DNA of 59,096 nucleotides from Acidobacteriota bacterium (GCA_021818865.1 JAKASX010000010.1:1-59096); one strand, 5' to 3'. Shown: positions 1 to 9,441, numbered from the stretch's first letter. Notes: a model not told the origin generated them from the sequence alone. Translations and numbers: made by a program.

Positions 1-2
1 GT

Positions 3-980
3 GTGATTCAGTATGGGTTGGGTCCGATTGGCTGTGCGATGGCGCGTCATGTCCTCGAGCGCGAAAAACTGGAACTGGTCGGCGGCGTGGATGTGGCTCC
101 GGCCAAGATCGGCAAGGACGTCGGCGAGGTGATTGGCCTCGATCGCCGCTTGGGCTTGCCGGTGGCCGCCAAACTTTCCGAAATTCTGGCGCAGAAAAAG
201 GCCGACGTCGTCCTCCACACCACGAATTCGTATTTCGAACTCTTCAAGTCCCAAATCCTCGAGATCCTCGAGGCCGGCCTAGACATCGTGTCCACATCCG
301 AGGAGCTTTCCTTCCCCTGGTTTGCCCATCCCGCGCCCGCGGAAGAAATCGACAAAGCGGCCAGGCAATTCGGCAAAACGGTCTTGGGCACCGGCGTCAA
401 TCCCGGCTTCCTGATGGATACGCTTCCCCTCAGCCTCACCGGCATCTGCCAGCGAGTCGACCGCATCGAGGTGCGCCGCGAGCAGAATGCGTCGAAGCGC
501 CGCGGACCGTTCCAGGCCAAAATCGGTTCGGGCATGACCGTCGCCGAGTTCAAAGCCAAGATGGCCGAGGGCCGCATGGGCCATGTGGGCCTGCCGGAAT
601 CGGTCGGCGCAATCTTTCATCGGCTCGATAAGAAACTCGTTCGCTATGAATCCAGCGTCGAGCCTGTCGTCGCCGATCGAATCGTGAAAACCGAGCACTT
701 CGAAGTGGCTCCCGGCCGCGTGATTGGACTCAAGCAGATCGCCCAGGGATTTACCGGCGAGGGTGAATTCGTGAAGCTGGTCTTCATCGCCGCTCTTGAT
801 TGGGAATCCGATCAGGACACGGTGATCATCACGGGCAAACCCGATCTCAACGTGACGCTCAAAGGTACGCACGGCGATTACGCCACGATCGCCATGGCCG
901 TCAACGCCGTCCCTCGCGTCCACGCCGCCGCGCCGGGCCTGGTCACCATGTGCGACCTTCCCGTTGTCACGATGTGGTAG
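3..980 (+). CDS. DapB-like NAD(P)-dependent oxidoreductase, 5' end cut by window edge
   Basis: The protein opens directly on a Rossmann dinucleotide-binding motif, YGLGPIG, so the GTG at position 3 is probably an internal valine and the true start lies just left of the window. The N-terminal half looks like the DapB (dihydrodipicolinate reductase) nucleotide-binding fold. The middle carries GTGVNPGFLMDTLP, typical of the 2,4-diaminopentanoate dehydrogenase-like branch, and the C-terminal half matches that branch rather than true DapB. The family reduces or oxidises amino or keto compounds with NAD(P)H in the cytoplasm; the substrate here cannot be read from sequence. The stop TAG is at 978-980. 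No partner gene is visible, because the next gene is on the opposite strand. I am confident of the family and not of the substrate. Confidence 0.8.
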   Translation: MIQYGLGPIGCAMARHVLEREKLELVGGVDVAPAKIGKDVGEVIGLDRRLGLPVAAKLSEILAQKKADVVLHTTNSYFELFKSQILEILEAGLDIVSTSEELSFPWFAHPAPAEEIDKAARQFGKTVLGTGVNPGFLMDTLPLSLTGICQRVDRIEVRREQNASKRRGPFQAKIGSGMTVAEFKAKMAEGRMGHVGLPESVGAIFHRLDKKLVRYESSVEPVVADRIVKTEHFEVAPGRVIGLKQIAQGFTGEGEFVKLVFIAALDWESDQDTVIITGKPDLNVTLKGTHGDYATIAMAVNAVPRVHAAAPGLVTMCDLPVVTMW

Positions 981-1162
981 CCGCCACGGTCGCTTTCGCA
1001 GCCGTAGCTCCAGAGCCGAGGCTCTTCATCGCCCTCTGTTCGGTGTCTTCTGTCCGCTGACGCCACCAGCGCGCGCTTACGGGCGACCTTCGCCTCGAAC
1101 AACGACCGGGACGGGAGAGAGCATTACCCAGCGTTCCAGAACACGGCCACGCCGCTCGCTCC

Positions 1163-1252
1163 GCTATCCCGTTCGCAGGGAGGGATCTGCTTTTCCCCGG
1201 CCGGGAGAACACAAGATTCCTCCCGGCGCAACGCGCCGTTCGGAACGACAAC
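1163..1252. repeat. Palindromic intergenic repeat, copy 1 (degenerate)
   Basis: This stretch shares the core AGGGATCTGCTTTT and a matching right end (GCCGTTCGGAACGACAAC) with the better-preserved copy at 20416-20534. The core can fold back on the downstream GGGAGAACACAAGATTCCTC. It lies in a 329-base gap (981-1309) between two genes facing each other; I see nothing else in that gap. The edges are approximate because this copy is degenerate. Confidence 0.6.
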
Positions 1253-1309
1253 ACCCTCGCCTCGCGCGGAGGGCGCCGCAACGCGTGTCACGCTGTTTCG
1301 TGACACTCA

Positions 1310-1798
1310 TTATGCAGCCGCTATCTTCCTCCCTCGCACCTCGGCCGGCGCCGCCTGGAAGATGCTTTTCAACGTGGCAACGACCTCGTGGTACGTCAGG
1401 GAATCCGGTCTCGCTTCTTTGCCGGATGCGGAATGCTGGATGATGTCATCCATCGAGAGCAATCCCTCCAGCTTCCCGTCGGCGTCGATCACCGGCAGCC
1501 GGCGCACTCTGCCCTGCGCCATCGTCGCCAGTGCCGTGTGAACGTCGTCATCCGTTCTGCAAGCGAAAACGTTCCCCGAGGCGACTTCGCCCACTGTCAT
1601 CTCGCTCGGCAACCGATTCCGCGTTCCCACGGCGATGCAGATGTCCCGGTCCGTCACCACCCCGACCACCCGTTGCTCGTTGTTCACAACCGCCAGGATC
1701 CCGCAGTCCCGGTTCCACAGAAGTTCCGTCGCGGCGCAGAGATTCGTCTCCATGCCGCACGATGCTGGTGCTTTCGTCATGATATCCCGAACTTTCAT
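1310..1798 (-). CDS. CBS-domain pair protein
   Basis: A 162-residue cytoplasmic protein made of two CBS motifs and little else. It begins MKVRDIMTK, the usual opening of stand-alone CBS proteins. The first CBS motif covers roughly residues 5-60 and includes GVVTDRDICIAV. The second covers about 70-130, with VRRLPVIDADGKLEGLLSMDD. Such pairs bind adenine nucleotides (AMP, ATP, SAM) and act as energy or stress sensors; no enzyme domain is attached, so its target is unknown. The start is set by GGGAG about seven bases upstream of the ATG at 1798. A longer in-frame reading to 2110 has no family-like sequence and is rejected. It stands alone. Confidence 0.9.
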   Translation of the reverse strand: MKVRDIMTKAPASCGMETNLCAATELLWNRDCGILAVVNNEQRVVGVVTDRDICIAVGTRNRLPSEMTVGEVASGNVFACRTDDDVHTALATMAQGRVRRLPVIDADGKLEGLLSMDDIIQHSASGKEARPDSLTYHEVVATLKSIFQAAPAEVRGRKIAAA

Positions 1799-2557
1799 TT
1801 TCGTTCTCCCCTCGCGTCCCGTGCCGTTTCCTTCGACACGGCGGTTTTCTCCGCTCGATCGCGCGGACCGGATCTCTGCGGCACCTCTGTTCCCGTCGCG
1901 ATTTGAAGTGGGAAAGTTTGGCCCGCGGTCCCCGAACGCGCGGCCCATCACTATATGAAAAGGCAGCGACTGGAGGCACGGTCGGCCCGTCGGCCGGTGC
2001 GCCTGAACCGGCAGGCGCTTTTTCCCTATCGTACTCGGTCGCTGCCCATCTCGGAGGTTTCGGACGTGCAGGCAGGCTGCCATGTCCGCGACATGTCGGG
2101 GGCCAGACATCTCGTCTGCCTCGTCGCGAAAGCGGATACCCCTTCTTCACTGCTTCCGTAGCGTTGGCTCTTTCGACCGGCTTCGATGCCGTCCGGCTTA
2201 CCTCCGAGCCACGCCTCTTTTACTGCATTCGGCTTGCCACCACCACCCATCCTCCGCGCTCCTAACTGTCCTGTTTCTCCCCGCTCTGTTTTCCCAGTTT
2301 CCAAGTTGTGTCTTTTGCCACAAAACTTCGCGCCTTTTCCCGCCGCCTCCGCGGGCTGGTCCGCCGGCCGGCTTGCCCCAGGGCACGGTGGAACCTGTTC
2401 CGAAAAAGTCGGGAGCCGAGCCTCAAGCGCCCTTGTATCACTGCGGTTTTAGCCACTGAGGGTAGCGCTTGCAAGTTGTCACACGAACTCTTCAGCCCCC
2501 GACCCAGGTTCCTGGGGAGGTTTCGCAACAGCTTCTAGCGTCCATGCCTGCTTGGGG
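1799..2557. other. Intergenic stretch without recognisable gene
   Basis: About 760 bases between two minus-strand genes. Several open frames cross it on both strands, but none has a family signature, a convincing ribosome-binding site, or a composition like the neighbours. I saw no tRNA-like arm and no clear terminator. It probably holds the promoter of the CBS gene. Confidence 0.5.
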
Positions 2558-4642
2558 TTATTTCGCGAAAGCGGCTTCGATGAATTTCACGATTCGCTGC
2601 CTGGCGTCGAAGCCATGCCACGGTTCCGGACTCGGCATGCCGAAAATTCCCTCGGCGAGCGGCCCGTGGTTCTCCCGCGGATACTCCACCAGATCCACCG
2701 GCACGCCCATCTGTCGGAGCGCCCGATACATCTCTTCGCTCTGCCCGAGCGGATCCGTCGTATCCGCTTCGCCCTGAAGCAACAGCATCGGCGCTTTGGC
2801 GTGCGCCGCCCACGCCAGCGGGCTCTGCCTCCACGCATCGGCTGCGTGTTCCCACGGCAAGCCGTAGAACCAGCGGTCGTACCACGAGCCGGATTCGGTG
2901 CCGTATTCGCTTTCCTGATCGATCACCGGCGCGCCCGCGATAATCGCCTTGAATCGCGTGGTTTTCCCCTCCACAAAGCCGGCCATTTCACCGCCGTAAC
3001 TGTAGCCCATCAGCACCATTCGGCTCGGATCGATGGGCTCCTGCGCGATCGCCGCGTCCACGCCGGTCATGATGTCCCGATAATCGCCGCCGCCCAGATC
3101 GTTGTGATTCGCGGCGACAAATTTCGCTCCGTAGCCCGTGCTCCCGCGCGGGTTCGGCTCGAAAACCGCCCAGCCATGCCCCAGCAGGAACTCGTTGAAG
3201 ACGAAGTAGTCATCCACCCACGCGCCGGTGGGACCGCCGTGCACGTCCACGATGAGCGGAACCTTGTGTTCCGCGCTCGCTCCCGGTGGCAGATACAAAA
3301 GGCCTTCCAGATCGAATCCTTCATTCGTCCAGTGCACGATTTTCGCTTTCACCGCCATCCATCCTGCGGGAACGACGGCTGGCGCATGCAAGGCTCTGGG
3401 CTGATCGCCGAGCCGCGCCGCGTAATAAAGCGTCGTTGGTGTCGTGCTTCCGTTGCCGAGCCAAACCCATCCGGTCTTTCTTGCGTTGGTTTCCAGTTGC
3501 CGCACGACGGGAGTCGGGAAATGGAGAATCCGTTGGCTGCCGGCCTGCATTTCGAGCATCGTCTCGCGCGTTCCGATCTGCACGGTTTCCAGCACGCCGG
3601 AACTCGTCTCAATAGGCAGCCCGTACCCGAGCGATCCGGAAAAACCGCTCGTTAGAATGGAAACCGTGCCGCTCGTCAAATCGAGTGCGTAAAGATCGTC
3701 ATAACCCGGCGGCGTATCCGCAGCCGACTGCGCAAGGAAATAGAAATGATTGCCGTCGCTTGCCCATGTCCCGCCTTCGACGGTGGCGGGGATCCGCGTG
3801 AGCCTTTCCGGGTGTGCCGGACGCGACGCATCCAGCAGCCACGCGCTATTGGCCGGGTGAAGCTCATCCTCATGATTCATGCCCGAAGCAATCGCCACCA
3901 GCCGATTCCCTCGTTTGCTCCACGCAACGCGTCTGACGTTGGGTGGAACGCCCGTTGCCGTCAGTTTTCCGCTCGCCGGGTCGAGCAGGTAGAGCCGCGT
4001 GCCGTGCGGGTTATGGTCCACCCAAACGGCATCGGCCTTTTCCTCATGTTCTTTCTTTTCTCCCGGCGTTTCCGGGTCGCGTGCGGTGATGGCGATGAAT
4101 TTCCCATTCGGCGAAACCGAATAATAGGAAACATTGATTTCGAGCGGCGTCGCCTTTTCGCTCGTGAGATTTTTCACCGGCGGCACGGCGTCCGGGGATT
4201 TGGATTCGTCCACTCGCGGCAGCACTTTCAAGACGTACGCACGTGCTTCGCCGCCATCCATGGGCAAACGGTAAAGCTGCGTGTATTTGCCGCGATGCGC
4301 CAGGAAAAGCACGCTGCCGCCATCCGGCATCCACGAGCCGTCATATTCGCCCCGGTACTCCCCGGAAGAATCGTTCGCGGGAGTAAACGTCAGCTGCCGC
4401 GCCGTGTTCCGCTCGATGTCGACCAGCCACAGATGCTCCTGGCCGCCCTTCGCCGTCGAGTCGGCCACTTCGAGCAAAACCCCTTTACCGTTGGGCGAGA
4501 GCCGCGGGCTAGAGAGCGCCCGCACATGACGAAGGACTTCGTTCGAAGGGAAGGTTGGCTTTTGCGCGCGAGCCGTGCCCGTGATGAGAACCGAAGCGCC
4601 CACCAGCGCGCACGTCGCAAAACAGAATGTAAGATTTCGCAT
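2558..4642 (-). CDS. Secreted S9 family peptidase (prolyl oligopeptidase type)
   Basis: A 694-residue exported serine peptidase. Residues 1-27 form a signal peptide (MRNLTFCFATCALVGASVL, then AQ). The N-terminal two thirds carry the PD40/beta-propeller repeats that gate the active site (for example SPRLSPNGKG). The C-terminal alpha/beta hydrolase domain has the full triad: Ser548 in GYSYGGE, Asp627 in GEADTTDP and His659 in ENHGPL. The family cleaves short peptides, often after proline or as dipeptidyl or acylaminoacyl peptidases; exact specificity cannot be told here. The start at 4642 is chosen because the signal peptide begins there; an upstream extension to 4762 would bury it. Two further S9 genes lie at 7255 and 38559. 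Confidence 0.92.
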   Translation of the reverse strand: MRNLTFCFATCALVGASVLITGTARAQKPTFPSNEVLRHVRALSSPRLSPNGKGVLLEVADSTAKGGQEHLWLVDIERNTARQLTFTPANDSSGEYRGEYDGSWMPDGGSVLFLAHRGKYTQLYRLPMDGGEARAYVLKVLPRVDESKSPDAVPPVKNLTSEKATPLEINVSYYSVSPNGKFIAITARDPETPGEKKEHEEKADAVWVDHNPHGTRLYLLDPASGKLTATGVPPNVRRVAWSKRGNRLVAIASGMNHEDELHPANSAWLLDASRPAHPERLTRIPATVEGGTWASDGNHFYFLAQSAADTPPGYDDLYALDLTSGTVSILTSGFSGSLGYGLPIETSSGVLETVQIGTRETMLEMQAGSQRILHFPTPVVRQLETNARKTGWVWLGNGSTTPTTLYYAARLGDQPRALHAPAVVPAGWMAVKAKIVHWTNEGFDLEGLLYLPPGASAEHKVPLIVDVHGGPTGAWVDDYFVFNEFLLGHGWAVFEPNPRGSTGYGAKFVAANHNDLGGGDYRDIMTGVDAAIAQEPIDPSRMVLMGYSYGGEMAGFVEGKTTRFKAIIAGAPVIDQESEYGTESGSWYDRWFYGLPWEHAADAWRQSPLAWAAHAKAPMLLLQGEADTTDPLGQSEEMYRALRQMGVPVDLVEYPRENHGPLAEGIFGMPSPEPWHGFDARQRIVKFIEAAFAK

Positions 4643-4951
4643 GCCGGAATCATACGTCAACGCCCGCGCCCAACAGTAGCGCTTTTCGCTATGCCGCGCT
4701 TGCTCGATCGCCTGTTCGCCGGTCGCCGGATTGGCAGGCATCTCTGCTTCCCTCCGGCACACGTCTACACACCGTGATGTGTGGACACAAGCGTAGCACG
4801 CAGCGGCGGGATGAACGCAGGTCGAGTGCGTCCAATATTCCTATTCCTCTCGAACTGCGCAAAACAGCCGCAGGCAACGCTTCGGGCTGTCCTATTCTTT
4901 GCCGAGCAGTCGCCGTTCCACTAGAATCCCGTGCTGGACCGGGAGGCCTGT
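4643..4951. other. Divergent intergenic region
   Basis: About 310 bases separating the minus-strand S9 gene from the plus-strand DUF4258/DUF2283 pair, so it should hold promoters for both. The only structure I see is a short inverted repeat, CACAC-N6-GTGTG, at 4768-4783, which could be an operator. No gene is visible. Confidence 0.4.
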
Positions 4952-5224
4952 GTGGAGTCGTTTCGGTGGTCAACTCACGCTCTGAAAAACCTTTCTGACC
5001 GCGAGATTCCGCGGATGGAGGCCGAACAGGCGCTTGTCGACCCGGAACTTGTATCCTCCGCGGGCCCGTCACGGCAGTTCTTCATGCGTCGTTATTTTGA
5101 TCATCGGTTTCAGCAGACAATGCTGCTACGCATACTTGTGGAACAGGCCACCCATGAACGAGTCGTTATCACCGTTTACATCACCTCGAAAATCGGCAAA
5201 TATATGAGAGAGGCGGCGCCATGA
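4952..5224 (+). CDS. DUF4258-like protein, possible toxin of a toxin-antitoxin pair
   Basis: A 90-residue protein opening MESFRWSTHALKNLSDREI. The early His within S-x-H-A followed by a basic helix is typical of DUF4258 proteins, small RelE/BrnT-like folds often suspected to be ribonuclease toxins. The middle has ILVEQATHERVVITVYITS, matching the strand order of that fold. I chose the GTG at 4952 because GGGAGG sits five bases upstream (4941-4946); a GTG at 4931 has no such site. Its stop overlaps the next start by four bases (ATGA at 5221-5224), so the two genes are translationally coupled. The toxin role is inference from fold and pairing, not shown by the sequence. Confidence 0.75.
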   Translation: MESFRWSTHALKNLSDREIPRMEAEQALVDPELVSSAGPSRQFFMRRYFDHRFQQTMLLRILVEQATHERVVITVYITSKIGKYMREAAP

Positions 5225-5418
5225 AAGTGACCTACGACGCGGAAACGGATACCATGACGATCACGCTCCGTGAGGCGCGTATCAAGGAAAGCGACGAGGT
5301 CCGCCCCGGCGTGATTGCAGATTTCGGGTATGACGGCGGCATCGTTCGCTTCGAAATTCTCAATGCCTCAAGACTCGTGGGAAATGCCCGCGAGATGCAG
5401 TTTGCCGTCGGAGAGTGA
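5221..5418 (+). CDS. DUF2283 protein, possible antitoxin partner
   Basis: A 65-residue protein beginning MKVTYDAETDTMTITLRE, the classic DUF2283 opening (a strand, then Y-D-x-E-x-D and a second strand). It continues with a GVIADFGYDGGIVRFEILNA section that is conserved in the family. DUF2283 proteins are small acidic proteins often encoded next to DUF4258 genes, which suggests a binding partner that neutralises or modulates the upstream product. It starts inside the stop of the upstream gene (ATGA overlap). It has no DNA-binding domain, so if this is a toxin-antitoxin pair its autoregulation is not obvious. Confidence 0.82.
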   Translation: MKVTYDAETDTMTITLREARIKESDEVRPGVIADFGYDGGIVRFEILNASRLVGNAREMQFAVGE

Positions 5419-5551
5419 GTCACCGAATTATCTCGATAATCCCCACGTGCCCATTGCTGGCAGAAGTTCTGCGCCGACTCCCCGGCGGCGTTGGTTTGGA
5501 AAAGCTGCAGCCCTCAGCGTCACAGTCCCGTCCTCAAGGAGAGCACCTCTT

Positions 5552-6580
5552 ATGCGTCTGATTTCTCGCAAGCGCTTCTATTCCGCAATTCTTGCCGTAT
5601 CCCTGTTTCTGCCCTTTGGAACTGCCTTCGCCACCGGCCTCAACGCTCGCCCGCGCCAAACTAACGCCGCATTCCAGCGCCATCTCGAAGCCATTGCTTC
5701 CCGCTTCGGCGGCAAAGTCACGCTCGCCGGCGTCGATTTGAAGACCGGTGCGCGTTTCGGCATCGATCCCAACCGCCCCGTCGCTACCGCTTCCGTGATC
5801 AAACTGCCCGTGATGGTCGAGGCGTTCTACCTGATGAAGGAAGGCAAGCTGAAATGGTCGCAACCCGTAACCGAAACGCCCTTCGACCGCGTCCCGGGTT
5901 CCGGCATTCTTCAGTTCCTCAACCCGCACATCGGTCTGACGCTCGGCGACGCTATCACCCTGATGATCGATTTGAGCGACAACACCGCCGCCAACATCGT
6001 CTTTCAGCAGACCGGCATCGCTCCGGTCAACGCACGAATGCCGAAGCTGGGCTTGAAGCATACGAAGCTGTTCGGCTACGTCTTCCACGCCGGTCATCGC
6101 TCGAGCGCGCAGGCGAAAAAATTCGGCCTCGGAATGACCACCGCAGCCGACATGGTCAAACTGCTGACGATGATCCAGAAGCGCGAAATCGTCAGCCCCG
6201 CCGCCTGCGACCGTATGCTGAAAATTCTCGGCCACCAGATGGACAACGACGCCTTCCCTCGCTACACGAGCACGATTCCCGGCGTCACCTGGTACCACAA
6301 GACCGGCGCGCTCGATGCCGTCCGCAACGACGTCGGCATCGCTCAAACACCCGCCGGACCGATCGTCCTTGCCGGCTTCGCCTACGATTCTCCCGATCGG
6401 CAGTGGACCGCCGACAACGCCGCGCTGTTGGTTCTTGCCCGGCTGGGTCGCGCCGTCCTGCACCACTTCCTCCCGCCAACCACGCCCGCGCCAGCAACAA
6501 ATCGAAACGGGGAGGGGAACTCGCGAAAGGCAAAAAAACTCCCGGCGAACGCGGTGCGCCTCAGTGCCGAACGCCTGTAA
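5552..6580 (+). CDS. Exported class A beta-lactamase-fold serine hydrolase, lacking an obvious Glu166
   Basis: A 342-residue exported protein with a signal peptide (about residues 1-28) and the penicillin-interacting fold. All three class A active-site elements are present: S81-V-I-K84, S142-D-N144 and K250-T-G252. Between the SDN and KTG motifs, where true class A beta-lactamases keep the omega-loop glutamate (E-x-x-L-N), I find no glutamate until well past that position. It is therefore better read as a D,D-peptidase or esterase-like relative than as a resistance enzyme. The start is supported by AAGGAGAG at 5536-5543; a longer frame from 5315 overlaps the upstream gene and is rejected. The metalloprotease-like gene follows after 12 bases, so the two may be co-transcribed. 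Confidence 0.85.
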   Translation: MRLISRKRFYSAILAVSLFLPFGTAFATGLNARPRQTNAAFQRHLEAIASRFGGKVTLAGVDLKTGARFGIDPNRPVATASVIKLPVMVEAFYLMKEGKLKWSQPVTETPFDRVPGSGILQFLNPHIGLTLGDAITLMIDLSDNTAANIVFQQTGIAPVNARMPKLGLKHTKLFGYVFHAGHRSSAQAKKFGLGMTTAADMVKLLTMIQKREIVSPAACDRMLKILGHQMDNDAFPRYTSTIPGVTWYHKTGALDAVRNDVGIAQTPAGPIVLAGFAYDSPDRQWTADNAALLVLARLGRAVLHHFLPPTTPAPATNRNGEGNSRKAKKLPANAVRLSAERL

Positions 6581-6592
6581 AATGGCCAAAGC

Positions 6593-7165
6593 ATGTTCAC
6601 CGACCGTGCACCGCGCAGGCCGGCGCTGCTCGCCGACTTCCTCAAGAGCGACCAGGATAGAACGCTCAGCCTTCCCCAGGACAACCGCATCGCGCTTGCC
6701 GCCAAGGCTGTCGAATCGTCCCTCGCCACGTCCTCCATCCCTCCCGTTCGCTACGCTTGCGCCGAGCTGGCGAGCATCGTCGCCGCGTTTTATCAGGTCG
6801 AAACGCCGGAAATCCGCGTTCTCGCCGTTCGGCCCCTCCGCACCTGGGAAGGCGGATGGACGATGGAGCTTTTCGGCGATTACGATCCCAAAACCAAATT
6901 GATTCGCGTCTGGATGAAGACCGCCGTTCGCAAGCAAGTCACCTCCTTCGGAACGTTTCTCAGCACCCTCTGTCACGAGTTTTGCCACCATCTCGATTAC
7001 GAGCGCTTCGGCTTTCGCGACACCTGGCACACCCGTGGATTTTACGAACGCACCGCAGCCCTCTATCACACCGCCCGAGGAACCCCGCTGAAGTGTCTGT
7101 TCTGGATCAAAATGCCCGGCGGCCGTTGGCGAATCGACTGGCAGCGCACCCGGCGCGGGTTTTGA
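6593..7165 (+). CDS. Putative zinc metallopeptidase (HExxH, SprT-like)
   Basis: A 190-residue protein without signal peptide. The active-site signature is H128-E129-F-C-H132 followed by another His, and a third candidate ligand is His146 in DTWHTRGFYER. The spacing and the HxRGFYER ending resemble small SprT/WLM-like minigluzincins. The N-terminal half is a helical region of unknown role. It lies only 12 bases after the penicillin-binding-fold gene, so a shared transcript is likely, although the one product is exported and this one appears cytoplasmic. Substrate unknown. The domain call rests on the motif and its context, with no wider family named. Confidence 0.7.
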   Translation: MFTDRAPRRPALLADFLKSDQDRTLSLPQDNRIALAAKAVESSLATSSIPPVRYACAELASIVAAFYQVETPEIRVLAVRPLRTWEGGWTMELFGDYDPKTKLIRVWMKTAVRKQVTSFGTFLSTLCHEFCHHLDYERFGFRDTWHTRGFYERTAALYHTARGTPLKCLFWIKMPGGRWRIDWQRTRRGF

Positions 7166-7254
7166 TCCCGCGCTCGATCGTCCGGATACGTCCGGCCCAT
7201 TCTGTGCAACAATGTGGAACCTGACCCGAAGCTTCTCCGACTGGAGGGTCCACG

Positions 7255-9279
7255 ATGCGCCGTCTCGTTTTTTCCCGTCTCCCCGTCCTCCTGCTGCCGC
7301 TGACGTTCTTCGCCGTGCAAGCCGTTGCGGCTCCGATCCACCTGAAGGATTTCCGCGAACTCGTGCGGATTGAGTCGCCGCAGTTCTCGCCCGACGGCCA
7401 ACGCATCGCCTTCCTGACCGTTCGTCCGGACTTGGTGCACGACCGCTACGACGCGACGCTGCGCGTGATGGACGTCGCCGCCGGCAAATCTCATGCCTTG
7501 GTGCGCGGGCTGCGCGATCTCAGCATGCCGCGCTGGTCACCCGACGGCCGCACGCTCGCTTTCCTCGCGCAGGTGGGCGAGCAAAAAGCGCAAATCTACA
7601 CAGTGCCCGCCTCCGGCGGCACGCCGGAAGATCTCACCGATGCGCCCAATGGCGTCGAACAGTTCGCCTGGAGCCCAGACGGCGCGACCATCGCCTACGT
7701 CACCCCGGACGATTCGCCAATCACCGCCAAGGACCGCCGCACCCACAACGACCTCTTCATCATTCACGACGACGACTACCAGATCCAAGCGCCGCCCGTC
7801 CCTTCCCACATCTGGCTGCTTTCACTCAAGAGCGGCCACGCGCGGCAGCTCACTCGCGGCTCGACCAGCGTACTCGAAACCGCGCCCCCGTTCGGCGGAG
7901 GCATCTCGGCGCCCGCCTGGTCGGCCGACGGCCATTGGATCGTCTACACCCAGCAAGCCAATGCCAACGACGGCGATTCGGATAGAACCAGCATTGCCGC
8001 GGTGAATGTAGTCACCGGCGAGGAGCGTCTGATCACCAACCAGCGCACCTATGAATACACGCCGCGCTTCGCGCCAGAGGGCGACGCCATCGCCTACCTC
8101 TATCCCTACGGCCCGGGCCCGATCAGCAACATGGACCTCTTCGTCACTTCGCCCCGTGGCGGCGTGCCGCGCGACGTCAGCGCCGATCTCGACCGCAACC
8201 TCGCCGCCAACTTCGCTTGGCTGCCCGATGGCCGCGGCCTCGTGGCTATCGCCGACGATCACATCGGCGCGAAGCTCTATGTCCAACCGCTCAAAGGCCA
8301 AGGCCAAGCGCTCGAACTCGGCGACCTGAATCCCCTTGCAGTGGCCGTGTCGTCTCTCGGCGCGCTCGCCGTCGTCGCCGATAGCGCAACGCAACCTCCT
8401 GAACTCTACCTGCTGCGCACCCAGGACAGTGCTCCCACGCGCCTCACCGACTTCAATAGCGGATTCTCCACCTACGCTTTTCCGCGCAGCGTCGAGGTCG
8501 AATGGCGCGCTCCCGACGGCCAGATCAACGACGGCATCCTCACCTATCCCAACGGCTACGCGCCCGGCAAGCGCTACCCGCTCGTCGTTTACAGCCACGG
8601 CGGCCCGGAAGCGGCTTCCACCGGGGATTTCGACGCCGGCGAAATCGGTCCGCTGCGCGACCTCTTCGCGGCCGATGGATACCTCGTGTTCGAGCCAAAC
8701 TATCGCGGCAGCGACAACCTCGGAAACGCGCACATGCACGCCATCTATCGCGATCCCGGCGCAGGTCCCGATAGCGACGTCATCTCGGGCATTCAGATGC
8801 TCGAGCAGAAAGGCATCGTGGATACTTCGCGCATCGCCGCCGTCGGCCACTCGTACGGTGGCTACATGACGGCCTGGCTGATTTCGCACCACCACTTCTG
8901 GCGCTGCGCCGTGGTCGCCGATGGCGCCGTGGACTGGACCGAAGAATACGAACTCTCAGGCGCCGGCAATTTGGCTTGGACGCGCGATTCCCTCGGCGGC
9001 AGCCCGTGGGACCCGCAAAGCGCCGCGCTCTACCGCACCGGCTCGCCAATCACCTATGCTGGCGATATTACGACGCCAACGCTCATCCTCTCGGGCACCG
9101 CCGATATCACCGTCCCGATCACCGAATCCTTCGCGCTCTATCACGCGCTGGCCAGCCGCGACGTTCCGGTGGAGTTCATCGGCATTCCCGGCGCCCTGCA
9201 TTCGCCGCAGGACCCGGTGCACCGCGAACTGTACTATCGCGCCATCAATAAATGGGTGGTCAAATACCTCGGCTCCTGA
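7255..9279 (+). CDS. Secreted S9 family peptidase with PD40 propeller
   Basis: A 674-residue exported serine peptidase. The signal peptide covers about residues 1-25, ending in VAA. Propeller repeats of the TolB/PD40 type follow (SPQFSPDGQRIAF, SMPRWSPDGRTLAF, EQFAWSPDGATIAY). The C-terminal hydrolase domain has Ser533 in GHSYGGYM, Asp617 in GTADITVP and His649 in GALHSPQ. This arrangement is that of dipeptidyl-peptidase IV/acylaminoacyl-peptidase relatives and is distinct in sequence from the S9 protein at 2558. The ATG at 7255 follows GGAGGG (about 7241-7246). It stands alone, with the preceding gene ending 89 bases upstream. Confidence 0.93.
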   Translation: MRRLVFSRLPVLLLPLTFFAVQAVAAPIHLKDFRELVRIESPQFSPDGQRIAFLTVRPDLVHDRYDATLRVMDVAAGKSHALVRGLRDLSMPRWSPDGRTLAFLAQVGEQKAQIYTVPASGGTPEDLTDAPNGVEQFAWSPDGATIAYVTPDDSPITAKDRRTHNDLFIIHDDDYQIQAPPVPSHIWLLSLKSGHARQLTRGSTSVLETAPPFGGGISAPAWSADGHWIVYTQQANANDGDSDRTSIAAVNVVTGEERLITNQRTYEYTPRFAPEGDAIAYLYPYGPGPISNMDLFVTSPRGGVPRDVSADLDRNLAANFAWLPDGRGLVAIADDHIGAKLYVQPLKGQGQALELGDLNPLAVAVSSLGALAVVADSATQPPELYLLRTQDSAPTRLTDFNSGFSTYAFPRSVEVEWRAPDGQINDGILTYPNGYAPGKRYPLVVYSHGGPEAASTGDFDAGEIGPLRDLFAADGYLVFEPNYRGSDNLGNAHMHAIYRDPGAGPDSDVISGIQMLEQKGIVDTSRIAAVGHSYGGYMTAWLISHHHFWRCAVVADGAVDWTEEYELSGAGNLAWTRDSLGGSPWDPQSAALYRTGSPITYAGDITTPTLILSGTADITVPITESFALYHALASRDVPVEFIGIPGALHSPQDPVHRELYYRAINKWVVKYLGS

Positions 9280-9441
9280 GCCACGCAAGCAATCCTCTCC
9301 CTCCCGCGCGTGCCGCTTGGCGTATGCGCTCGTCGCCGCGCCGGCTCCGCGCTGCGCCTGCTCCGGAGCGGCTTGGCAATTGCGCCTGAATCGAGCCGCA
9401 ACCTTCAGGTGCCATCCTTGCGCTGCCGTGCCGGTCCCGAT

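Noticed and set aside
3746-4777. 343-codon plus-strand open frame opposite the first S9 gene
   Set aside because: Antisense to a well-supported peptidase gene, with no family signature. GC-rich coding DNA gives many such shadows.
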